From Clostridia bacterium (GTDB lineage Bacteria > Bacillota > Clostridia > Oscillospirales > CAG-272), in contig JAFTNI010000186.1 of assembly GCA_017451975.1 (NCBI GenBank), positions 1 through 15,459 of the forward strand: DNA of 15,459 bases, written 5' to 3'. This document shows, one piece after another, positions 1 through 6,330 of this stretch. The position numbers and the translations under genes are program-made. Every line of letters begins with the position of its first letter. The stretch's first letter is position 1. The notes below the pieces were generated by a model. That model did no database searches, was not told where the DNA came from, and saw only the letters and a list, made by a program, of their open reading frames with translations.

Positions 1-600
1 ACTTCTGCAAGCACTGCTTCAAACGGAACTTCCGCCACTACTTCCATAAACACATCGGGCAATACCGCAAGCGGTACAACGGGTAGCACCGCTACCTCCG
101 AAAAAGGCGAAAATTACGCAAGCACGGGCGCACTCGGGCTTTTAAACTCAGTGTGGGGAAGCTACAGTGAAGCGGAAAAATTCTTTGCGTGCGGCGGCGA
201 CGAGGACCACTTAAACTTCGAAGGACCAGGCGAATATTCTGTCAAGAATGGTGAAATGCTTGATGGCGTGCTTGGCTTTCCCGCCGAGCTTGCAAGCAAA
301 ATAGACAGCGCAGCATCACTTTCTCACGCTATGAACGTAAATACGTTTACCTGTGGCGCGTACCACTTTAAAAATGCGAGCGATGCAGAAGCTGCTATAT
401 CAAAGATAAAAGAGAATATACTTTCACGCCAATGGGTATGCGGTTTTCCCGATTCCATGATGATAATATCCGCCCCCGGCAATTATATAATAGCTCTTTG
501 GGGAATAGACGATGGCACGGGAGTTGTTACGACATTCAAAAATAAAGTTCTCAACATCATAGACGGCGCTAAGGTTGAGGTAAACGAGCCGATTATCTGA
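1..600 (+). CDS. C-terminal part of uncharacterised exported-looking protein (5' end outside window)
   Basis: The reading frame is open from the first base to the TGA at 598-600, so the gene starts upstream. A GTG at 151 is only an internal codon with no good ribosome binding site. The first ~40 visible residues are almost all Thr, Ser, Gly, Asn and Ala, the kind of flexible linker found between a lipid anchor or signal peptide and an extracellular domain. About 150 residues of folded-looking sequence follow, with MNVNTFTCGAYHF and RQWVCGFPDSMMII as the most distinctive stretches and two cysteines (in TCGAY and WVCGF) that could pair outside the cell. I recognise the pattern as similar to small lipoproteins that accompany MBOAT/DHHW pairs in Clostridia (perhaps DUF4358-like), but I cannot name the function. 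Only 39 bases separate it from the acyltransferase gene, so an operon and a role at the cell surface are inferred. The signal peptide is not visible here. Confidence 0.75.
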   Translation, partial: TSASTASNGTSATTSINTSGNTASGTTGSTATSEKGENYASTGALGLLNSVWGSYSEAEKFFACGGDEDHLNFEGPGEYSVKNGEMLDGVLGFPAELASKIDSAASLSHAMNVNTFTCGAYHFKNASDAEAAISKIKENILSRQWVCGFPDSMMIISAPGNYIIALWGIDDGTGVVTTFKNKVLNIIDGAKVEVNEPII

Positions 601-627
601 TAGCGCGAACACCTGATTTTATATTAT

Positions 628-631
628 GAGG
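628..631 (+). promoter_or_regulatory. Ribosome binding site selecting a TTG start for the MBOAT gene
   Basis: GAGG lies 8 bases before the TTG at 640. An ATG at 635 is closer but out of frame with the acyltransferase. The protein begun at the TTG (MLFSSITFLYYF) matches the usual AlgI-family N-terminus, so the rare start codon is supported by both spacing and family pattern. Confidence 0.6.
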
Positions 632-639
632 TATATGTT

Positions 640-2055
640 TTGCTTTTTTCAAGTATAACTTTTCTTTATTATTTTTTGCCCGCTACGGTTTTGCTGTATT
701 TTCTTGTGCCCAAAAAGCTTAAAAATTTTATTTTGCTTATCGCAAGCCTCTTTTTCTACTTTGCAGGGGAACCGCTTTATTCGTTTTTGATGATAGGGGC
801 ATCGCTATCGGGTTATATACACGGGCTTTTTATCGAAAAATTCAGAGGAAGTGGGCTTTCAAAGGCGGCGCTCGTTTCTTCACTCGTTGTTGGCTTGGGG
901 CTTTTGGGATTTTTCAAATACAGCGATTTCTTTATAAATAATATAAACGGTATATTTAAAACGGAAATACCTCTTCTTGCCCTTGCTTTGCCTATAGGCA
1001 TAAGCTTCTATACCTTTCAGATACTCAGCTACACAATAGACCTCTACAGGGGCAAAGCCAAGGTGCAGAAGAACTTCTTTGATTTTACAACCTACGTTGC
1101 ACTTTTTCCGCAGCTTATTGCGGGGCCTATAGTAAGATATTCTACCATTCAGGATGAAATAGATCACAGAACACATTCTTTTGAAGATATTGCATACGGC
1201 GTGGGACGTTTTGCTATAGGACTCGGCAAAAAAATATTGCTTTCAAACACGCTTGCAGAGTTTGGAGTTATATTGGGCGAGCTGAGCGAAAGAACGGTGC
1301 TTTCATATTGGGCAGCGGCAATAGCCTTTACCTTACAGATATATTTCGATTTTTCAGGATATTCCGATATGGCTATAGGACTTGGCAGAGTTTTCGGCTT
1401 TCATTTTCTTGAAAACTTCGATTACCCGTATATATCAAAAAGCATAACCGAATTCTGGCGCAGGTGGCACATCTCTCTCGGCACATGGTTCCGCGATTAC
1501 GTATATATCCCCCTTGGCGGCAATCGTGTAAAAAAATGGAGATATGTGCTTAATATACTGATAGTGTGGGGGCTTACGGGCTTCTGGCACGGCGCGGAAT
1601 GGAACTTTATAATATGGGGCTTATACTACGGTATAATTTTGCTTATAGAAAAGCTGTTTCTGCTGAATATTCTGGAGAAATTACCTTCCACGGTAAATTC
1701 AGTTATAGGCAGAATATATACTCTCTTCTTTACCGTAATAGGTTTTGTTATATTCAATGCCGTTGGGGCAGGCGCAGTAAAAGAAACGTTTTCGGCTATG
1801 TTTGGCGCAAATGGGCTTACGCTCTGTAACGAGGAAACACTTTATTATATTACAAGTTATCTACCTGTAGTTATTATATCCGCTGTTCTTGCTACGCCGC
1901 TTATGAAAAATATCTATAATCGTATTTGCGAAAGGGAAGCGGGAAATACAGTTATGGGATTTATAAAGCCTTTTGGCTATATCGCAATTTTGCTCGTATG
2001 CACAGCGAGCCTTATAGACGGTTCTTTCAATCCTTTTATTTATTTCAGATTTTAA
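640..2055 (+). CDS. MBOAT family O-acyltransferase, AlgI/DltB-like
   Basis: A 471-residue polytopic membrane protein, the normal length for the AlgI group. It starts with the family-typical LFSSITFLYYF, and hydrophobic segments run through the whole chain. Family landmarks are all present: AGPIVRY near residue 160, the EFWRRWHISLGTWFRDY block with His277, YIPLGGN, and GFWHGAEWNFIIWG with His317, which aligns with the essential histidine of AlgI. In known systems such proteins take an acetyl group from a cytoplasmic donor and move it through the membrane to an exported partner that decorates a polysaccharide. Only 12 bases separate it from the DHHW protein gene downstream, the usual partner. 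The target could be an exopolysaccharide, cell-wall glycan or teichoic acid; the sequence does not say which. Acetyl as the acyl group is inferred from the family. Start is TTG (see the RBS entry). Confidence 0.92.
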   Translation: MLFSSITFLYYFLPATVLLYFLVPKKLKNFILLIASLFFYFAGEPLYSFLMIGASLSGYIHGLFIEKFRGSGLSKAALVSSLVVGLGLLGFFKYSDFFINNINGIFKTEIPLLALALPIGISFYTFQILSYTIDLYRGKAKVQKNFFDFTTYVALFPQLIAGPIVRYSTIQDEIDHRTHSFEDIAYGVGRFAIGLGKKILLSNTLAEFGVILGELSERTVLSYWAAAIAFTLQIYFDFSGYSDMAIGLGRVFGFHFLENFDYPYISKSITEFWRRWHISLGTWFRDYVYIPLGGNRVKKWRYVLNILIVWGLTGFWHGAEWNFIIWGLYYGIILLIEKLFLLNILEKLPSTVNSVIGRIYTLFFTVIGFVIFNAVGAGAVKETFSAMFGANGLTLCNEETLYYITSYLPVVIISAVLATPLMKNIYNRICEREAGNTVMGFIKPFGYIAILLVCTASLIDGSFNPFIYFRF

Positions 2056-2067
2056 TGAGGTGAGAAT

Positions 2068-3198
2068 ATGAAAAATAAAATTCAGAATGTCGTAATAGCA
2101 GTTTCATTTCTTGCCGTATTACTTTTTCTTTCTGTAAGCGGAATTATTTTACCTGATAATGAAATATCGTATTCAGAGCGCAGAAAGCTTGCCACCTTTC
2201 CTCAGTTTTCGGCAGAGAAGCTTTGGAAAAAAGATCCGGGTGGGAAAGGTTATTTTGATGCTGTAGAGGAATACCTACTGGACCAATTTCCTGCAAGAGA
2301 TGCTTTCAGAACGCTTAACGTTTCTGCAAGGAAATACGCCTTTATACAGAAGGATATAAACGGTATTTATACTGTGGGCAACAGAATTTTCAAAATGGAT
2401 TACGTGCTGAACGAGCAAGCAGTAGAGCGCTCGGCAGACGTTTACCTTAAAGTAATAGATAAATATTTTTCGGAAAACAGCGCAAATATATACTATACCA
2501 TAGTACCCGATAAAAACTATTATTCCGCAAAAGCAAACGGTTACCTTTCGCTTGATTACGACAAGATGTTTGGAATAATGGAAGAAAAGCTTGCAGGGTA
2601 TTCGTTTATAGATATAAGAAATTTGCTTTCGGAAGAAGACTATTACAGAACGGACCTTCACTGGGAACAGCAGAAAATAACAGACGTAGCAAATGCGCTT
2701 CTTGAAGCTATGGGCGAAGCGGGAAACGTTAATATAGCAGATTATGAGGAAAAGCGGTTTGAGGGCTTTGAGGGGGCTTATTACGGTCAGGCGGCGTTGC
2801 CCATAGAGCCTGATGACATTGTCTACCTTACCAACGACATGCTTGAAAACTGTAAGATTTTCGATTATGAAACGGGCAAATACGTTTCTATGTATGCAGA
2901 AGAAAAGCTCGGCGGTGTAGACTCATACGACGTATATCTCCACGGCGCCAAATCACTTATAACTATTGAAAACCCCGGTGAAGGAAGCGGGAAGGAGCTC
3001 GTTATTTTCCGTGATTCGTTTGGTTCAAGCCTTGCGCCTCTTCTCACAGGGGAATATTCGAAAATAACGCTTGTGGATATAAGGTATATAAACTCCAACA
3101 TATTGGGCCGCCTTTTAAAAGTTTCCGATAATTGCGACGTACTTTTTATGTACAATACGGGCACTTTGAACACTCTGGGGCAGGGTTCAATATCTTAA
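2068..3198 (+). CDS. DHHW family protein, AlgX/AlgJ-like extracytoplasmic O-acetyl transfer partner
   Basis: 376 residues, starting at an ATG preceded by GAGGTGAG with good spacing. Residues ~7-28 form one hydrophobic segment (uncleaved anchor or signal peptide), so the rest should lie outside the cytoplasm. The stretch SYSERRKLATFPQFS followed by a region around residue 70 with DQFPARDAFR is typical of DHHW proteins. The signature Asp-x-His-Trp is present as TDLHW (Asp196, His198), with Leu where the family name has His. A candidate nucleophile Ser317 sits in FRDSFGSS near the C-terminus. Together these give the Ser-His-Asp set of SGNH-like AlgX/AlgJ enzymes. It lies immediately after the MBOAT gene and the two are very probably co-transcribed and functionally paired: MBOAT delivers the acyl group, this protein transfers it to a surface glycan. 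It could alternatively act as an esterase. Confidence 0.87.
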   Translation: MKNKIQNVVIAVSFLAVLLFLSVSGIILPDNEISYSERRKLATFPQFSAEKLWKKDPGGKGYFDAVEEYLLDQFPARDAFRTLNVSARKYAFIQKDINGIYTVGNRIFKMDYVLNEQAVERSADVYLKVIDKYFSENSANIYYTIVPDKNYYSAKANGYLSLDYDKMFGIMEEKLAGYSFIDIRNLLSEEDYYRTDLHWEQQKITDVANALLEAMGEAGNVNIADYEEKRFEGFEGAYYGQAALPIEPDDIVYLTNDMLENCKIFDYETGKYVSMYAEEKLGGVDSYDVYLHGAKSLITIENPGEGSGKELVIFRDSFGSSLAPLLTGEYSKITLVDIRYINSNILGRLLKVSDNCDVLFMYNTGTLNTLGQGSIS

Positions 3199-3223
3199 AA
3201 ATCGAAAAAAGTGTAAAAAATTA

Positions 3224-3263
3224 AAAAACAGACCGTTAATTTCGGTCTGTTTTTCTTTTTTTT
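3224..3263 (+). terminator. Intrinsic terminator after the O-acylation cassette
   Basis: A perfect inverted repeat, ACAGACCG (3228-3235) and CGGTCTGT (3243-3250) with a 7-base loop, is extended by four A-T pairs and followed by a long T-rich tail (TTTTCTTTTTTTT). It separates the acyltransferase operon from pyrH. Confidence 0.9.
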
Positions 3264-3274
3264 CAAAAAACATA

Positions 3275-3303
3275 TTTACAAAGTGCAAATTTTAAGGTAA
3301 AAT
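3275..3303 (+). promoter_or_regulatory. Sigma-A-type promoter for the pyrH-frr operon
   Basis: TTTACA (3275-3280) and TAAAAT (3298-3303) are separated by exactly 17 bases. A perfect TATAAT also lies at 3304-3309 but at a poor spacing from this -35 box. The position just after a terminator and 44 bases before the pyrH start fits the beginning of a transcription unit. No leader hairpin suggesting pyrimidine-controlled attenuation was seen. Confidence 0.65.
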
Positions 3304-3347
3304 TATAATTGTATCATATAGCCAAATTTAGGCGGAGGTGAATAATA

Positions 3348-4064
3348 ATGGATACACCGAAATATAAAAGAGTTTTGGTAAAATTATCCGGCGAAGCACT
3401 TATGGCAGGCGGAAGCGAGATAATCGATAAAGAATTTCTCGAAACTATCTGCGGTACAATTAAAAAGTGCACGGATATGGGTACACAGGTTGCCATTGTT
3501 GTGGGCGCAGGTAATATCTGGCGCGGAAGACAGGGCGAAGGCATGGATCGCACGCGCGCAGACCATATGGGTATGCTCGCAACAGTTATAAACTGTCTTG
3601 CCATTCAGGATATGCTGGAAAATCTCGGAGCACCCGCACGAGTTATGACGGCTGTTGAAATGAAAGCTTTTGCAGAGCCCTATATACGCAACAAAGCTGT
3701 TGCGCATCTTGAGCACGGCAAAGTTGTTATTTTCGGCTGCGGCATAGGAAGCCCCTTTTTCTCGACAGATACGGCGGCTGTTTTGCGCGGCGCAGAAATC
3801 GGCGCAGAAATAGTTCTTCTTGCAAAGAACGTTGACGGCGTATACACGGCAGATCCGAAAAAAGACCCGTCCGCGAAGAAGATCCCCAGCATTGATTATA
3901 TCGATATTCTTAAAAACGAACTTAAGGTTCTCGATTTCACAGCAACATCCTTCAGTATGGAAAATAAAATTCCGATACTTCTTTTCGGTCTTGACGACCC
4001 CAACAATATCATAAAAGCTGTTTGCGGTGAAAAAATAGGAACAATAGTAGGAGGAGAAAAATAA
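3348..4064 (+). CDS. pyrH: UMP kinase
   Basis: 238 residues, full length for the bacterial hexameric UMP kinase of the amino-acid kinase fold. It phosphorylates UMP to UDP with ATP in the cytoplasm, feeding UTP/CTP synthesis. Motifs: KLSGEAL near residue 10, VGAGNIWRG around 50, DHMGMLATVINCLA, FFSTDTAA near 137 and NVDGVYTADP near 160. Two small departures from the commonest pattern are visible: GAGN where many have GGGN, and GIGS (132-135) where many have GTGN; both are conservative and the enzyme looks intact. GGAGGTG lies 7 bases before the ATG. The stop overlaps the frr start by one base (TAATG). In many Firmicutes rpsB-tsf precede pyrH, but here a terminator and a surface-modification cassette do. 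Confidence 0.97.
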   Translation: MDTPKYKRVLVKLSGEALMAGGSEIIDKEFLETICGTIKKCTDMGTQVAIVVGAGNIWRGRQGEGMDRTRADHMGMLATVINCLAIQDMLENLGAPARVMTAVEMKAFAEPYIRNKAVAHLEHGKVVIFGCGIGSPFFSTDTAAVLRGAEIGAEIVLLAKNVDGVYTADPKKDPSAKKIPSIDYIDILKNELKVLDFTATSFSMENKIPILLFGLDDPNNIIKAVCGEKIGTIVGGEK

Positions 4065-4618
4065 TGAAACTCGATACAAAGGCATTTGAAGCAAAAATGC
4101 AGAAGCTCGTTACAGGCTATGAAGCAGAGCTTGAAACAATCCGCGTAGGTCGCGCTAACCCCAAGGTTCTCGACAAAATCAGAGTTGACTACTGGGGCAT
4201 GCCCACACCCGTTAACCAGGTTGGCGAAGTTAAAGTTGCAGATGCACGCACAATTATCATCACACCTTGGGAAAGCAATATGCTTAAAGTAGTTGAAAAA
4301 GCTATCAACGAAAGCGACCTCGGTATCCCCCCTCAGAACGACGGCAAATGCATCAGACTTGCATTCCCCGCGCTCACAGGTGAAAAGAGAAAAGAAATCT
4401 CCAAGGACGTAACAAAAATGGGCGAAGCTGCAAAGGTTGCCGTAAGAAACGTTCGCCGTGAAGCTAACGATAAGATCAAAGCTATGAAAAAGAACAGCGA
4501 AATGACGGAAGACGAACAGAAAACCTCTGAAAAAGACGTACAGACGCTTACAGACAATTACATTGCAAAAATCGACGCTATAACAGAAAAGAAAAACAAA
4601 GACGTTATGTCTATTTAA
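4064..4618 (+). CDS. frr: Ribosome recycling factor
   Basis: 184 residues, matching the usual ~185. With EF-G it splits the post-termination ribosome so that subunits can be reused. The typical N-terminal part, with YEAELETIRVGRANPKVLD, and the central PWESNMLKVVEKAI and NDGKCIRLAFPALTGEKR segments are clear. The C-terminal half is a long charged helix, as expected for the three-helix bundle. The RBS AGGAGG (4049-4054) lies inside the tail of pyrH and the ATG shares one base with the pyrH stop, so translation is probably coupled. The pyrH-frr pair is conserved across bacteria. Confidence 0.98.
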   Translation: MKLDTKAFEAKMQKLVTGYEAELETIRVGRANPKVLDKIRVDYWGMPTPVNQVGEVKVADARTIIITPWESNMLKVVEKAINESDLGIPPQNDGKCIRLAFPALTGEKRKEISKDVTKMGEAAKVAVRNVRREANDKIKAMKKNSEMTEDEQKTSEKDVQTLTDNYIAKIDAITEKKNKDVMSI

Positions 4619-4635
4619 TGTTTTTTGACAATTTG

Positions 4636-4662
4636 GTAACCGCCGTCGAAAACGGCGGTTAC
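4636..4662 (+). other. Perfect 11-bp GC-rich hairpin between frr and uppS
   Basis: GTAACCGCCGT (4636-4646) and its exact reverse complement (4652-4662) enclose a CGAAA loop. No U-run follows on the + strand and none is evident on the - strand, so this is not a standard terminator. It begins 17 bases after the frr stop and ends 21 bases before the uppS ATG. It may protect the 3' end of a processed frr transcript or tune expression of uppS. Confidence 0.7.
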
Positions 4663-4683
4663 TGCGATTAGAGGTATAGTTTT

Positions 4684-5367
4684 ATGGAAATGCAAAATGA
4701 AATAAAGCATATAGCATTCATTATGGATGGCAATGGCAGATGGGCAAAAAAAAGAATGATGCCGCGCGAATACGGTCATACGTTCGGTGCAAAAAAATTC
4801 AAGGAAGTAGCTTCCCATTGCTACGAACTTGGCATACCTAATGTTACATTCTACGCTTTTTCCACCGAAAACTGGAAGCGCCCCGCACAGGAAGTCAATG
4901 CTATAATGAAGCTTTTTATGAATTATCTTGACGATGCAAAAAAATCGCTCGATAAAGATGTCGGCATAGTTTTTCTTGGTTCAAAGGCCCCCTTTTCAGC
5001 TGAAATGCGCGAGAAAATGGAGTTTTTGGAGGATGAAACACGCACACGCCCCAAAAAGCTTTGCATTGCCATAAACTACGGAGGCAGAGCTGAAATAGTT
5101 GATGCGGTAAACAAGCTCATAGCCGAAGGAAAAACAGAGTTTACCGAAGATGATATTACAAATAACATTTATTCCGGCGTTTGCCCGCCGCCCGATATGA
5201 TAGTTCGTACAGGCGGCGAAATGCGCCTTTCAAATTTCCTTATGTGGCAATCTGTTTACGCGGAACTCTTCTTTACAGATACGCTTTGGCCCGACCTTAC
5301 AGATAAGGAAATAGACGGTATGATAGAACAGTTCAATAACAGAAAAAGAAGATTTGGAGGCGTTTGA
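4684..5367 (+). CDS. uppS: Undecaprenyl diphosphate synthase (cis-prenyltransferase)
   Basis: Makes the C55 lipid carrier for peptidoglycan and other wall polymers by adding isopentenyl units to farnesyl diphosphate. The catalytic motif FIMDGNGRWAKKR lies at 12-24, with Asp15 as the expected essential aspartate. Further landmarks are GHTFGAKK, FYAFSTENWKRP, INYGGRAEIVDAV, VRTGGEMRLSNFLMWQ, YAELFFTDTLWPD and a C-terminal RKRRFGGV. At 227 residues it is shorter than the ~240-260 typical of the family because it begins almost directly at the catalytic motif and has trimmed internal loops; no key motif is missing. A modest GAGG 9 bases before the ATG serves as RBS. It is followed after one base by cdsA. 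Confidence 0.97.
   Translation: MEMQNEIKHIAFIMDGNGRWAKKRMMPREYGHTFGAKKFKEVASHCYELGIPNVTFYAFSTENWKRPAQEVNAIMKLFMNYLDDAKKSLDKDVGIVFLGSKAPFSAEMREKMEFLEDETRTRPKKLCIAINYGGRAEIVDAVNKLIAEGKTEFTEDDITNNIYSGVCPPPDMIVRTGGEMRLSNFLMWQSVYAELFFTDTLWPDLTDKEIDGMIEQFNNRKRRFGGV
5356..5360 (+). promoter_or_regulatory. Ribosome binding site deciding the cdsA start
   Basis: GGAGG lies 8 bases before the ATG at 5369. A TTG at 5354 in the same frame would overlap this motif and lacks its own RBS, so the ATG at 5369, giving MLKRIITGVVAF, is preferred. The motif is inside the last codons of uppS. Confidence 0.75.
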
Positions 5368-5368
5368 T

Positions 5369-6214
5369 ATGCTTAAACGAATAATTACAGGCGTTGTTGC
5401 CTTTGCGCTTTTTTTGCCCATTCTCGTTTTTTCAGGGCATGAAATAGGAAAATATGTTTTTATGGCGGTTATAGGGGCGCTTGCACTCATAGCTACCGAT
5501 GAAATGTGCGGTTGCTTCAGCGTGCGCAAGGTGTGGTTTATCTCTATACCCACGTATCTTTTCGCTATAGGCACAACCCTTATAACGATATTCTTCCGCG
5601 GAACAAGTATGTATATACCTTATCTTGTTTGTGCGGCGTTTGCTTTCGCGTTTATCGTATTCGTGGCATCTATGTTCAATACGGGTAAGGTTAAATATAC
5701 CGCAGCAGCGGCTCACGTTGCAACGGTGCTTTACGTTATATGCGGCTTCCTTTCTATAATCGGTTTGCGCTATGTGGAAATGGGAACGTATCTTTTCTAT
5801 CTTATTTTTATTGGCTCTTGGTGCACAGACTCTTTTGCGTATTTCGTTGGTGTTGCCATAGGCAAGCACAAGCTTATACCTCAGGTAAGCCCCAAAAAGA
5901 CGGTAGAGGGTGCTATAGGCGGTGTTCTCGGCGCAGTTATAGGTTTCCTTGTTTACGGTGTTTGCCTTGCAAAATTTGCAGATAACGTTACTGTAAATTA
6001 CGTTGCTATGGCGATTTCCGCCGTTGGTATAGCTGTTGTTTCTCAGCTTGGCGACTTGGTTACGTCTTTTATCAAGCGCGAGCAGGGAATAAAGGATTAC
6101 GGCAAGGTTTTGCCCGGTCATGGCGGCATTATGGACAGATTTGACTCTATTATTGCAGTTGCGCCTATAATCACTGCTATAGTGACCGTGCTTGGCGTAG
6201 AGCTTTTGAAATAA
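5369..6214 (+). CDS. cdsA: Phosphatidate cytidylyltransferase (CDP-diglyceride synthase)
   Basis: 281 residues with about eight hydrophobic segments, an integral membrane enzyme. It converts phosphatidic acid and CTP to CDP-diacylglycerol, the branch point for bacterial phospholipids. The family signature is complete near the C-terminus: SFIKREQGIKDYGKVLPGHGG followed by IMDRFDS. SPKKTVEGAIGG, another conserved stretch, is also present around residue 175. The start at 5369 fits both the RBS and the usual MLKRIITG beginning; a TTG five codons earlier is less likely. It follows uppS by one base, as in most Firmicutes. In the usual order dxr would follow, but here a 116-base spacer leads straight to rseP. 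Confidence 0.96.
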   Translation: MLKRIITGVVAFALFLPILVFSGHEIGKYVFMAVIGALALIATDEMCGCFSVRKVWFISIPTYLFAIGTTLITIFFRGTSMYIPYLVCAAFAFAFIVFVASMFNTGKVKYTAAAAHVATVLYVICGFLSIIGLRYVEMGTYLFYLIFIGSWCTDSFAYFVGVAIGKHKLIPQVSPKKTVEGAIGGVLGAVIGFLVYGVCLAKFADNVTVNYVAMAISAVGIAVVSQLGDLVTSFIKREQGIKDYGKVLPGHGGIMDRFDSIIAVAPIITAIVTVLGVELLK

Positions 6215-6262
6215 GCAATTTTTGCGAATAATATTATCCCTGAAGGAATAATAATTATACAA

Positions 6263-6315
6263 TGTAAACCTATTGAGGTTTATACATATTAATTTGATTT
6301 GGTCGGCAAATCAAA
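6263..6315 (+). other. Two consecutive hairpins in the cdsA-rseP spacer
   Basis: Hairpin 1 pairs TGTAAACCT (6263-6271) with AGGTTTATA (6276-6284) around an ATTG loop, with one G-U pair. Hairpin 2 pairs TTTGATTT (6293-6300) perfectly with AAATCAAA (6308-6315) around GGTCGGC. Neither has a U-tract, so neither looks like an intrinsic terminator. They lie just before the rseP RBS (GAGAGG at 6319-6324). No convincing promoter was found in the spacer. Confidence 0.5.
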
Positions 6316-6330
6316 ACAGAGAGGTTTTTA

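Noticed and set aside
1..120. Thr/Ser-rich coding stretch as a DNA repeat array
   Set aside because: The amino-acid composition is repetitive but the bases show no regular repeat unit; it reads as a flexible protein linker.
3384..4094. Long - strand open frame (236 codons) opposite pyrH
   Set aside because: It is an antisense shadow of a strongly supported pyrH, has Cys/Asn-rich non-protein-like composition, and no RBS or family pattern.
4625..4653. Perfect TTGACA (4625-4630) just after frr as a promoter for uppS
   Set aside because: No acceptable -10 box lies 16-18 bases downstream; that stretch is the GC-rich hairpin. The TATAGT at 4675 has no -35 box at the right distance.
5432..6262. 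Long - strand open frame (276 codons) opposite cdsA
   Set aside because: Same strand-shadow pattern, rich in Arg, Tyr and Asn from reverse-read codons; cdsA on the + strand carries the complete family signature.
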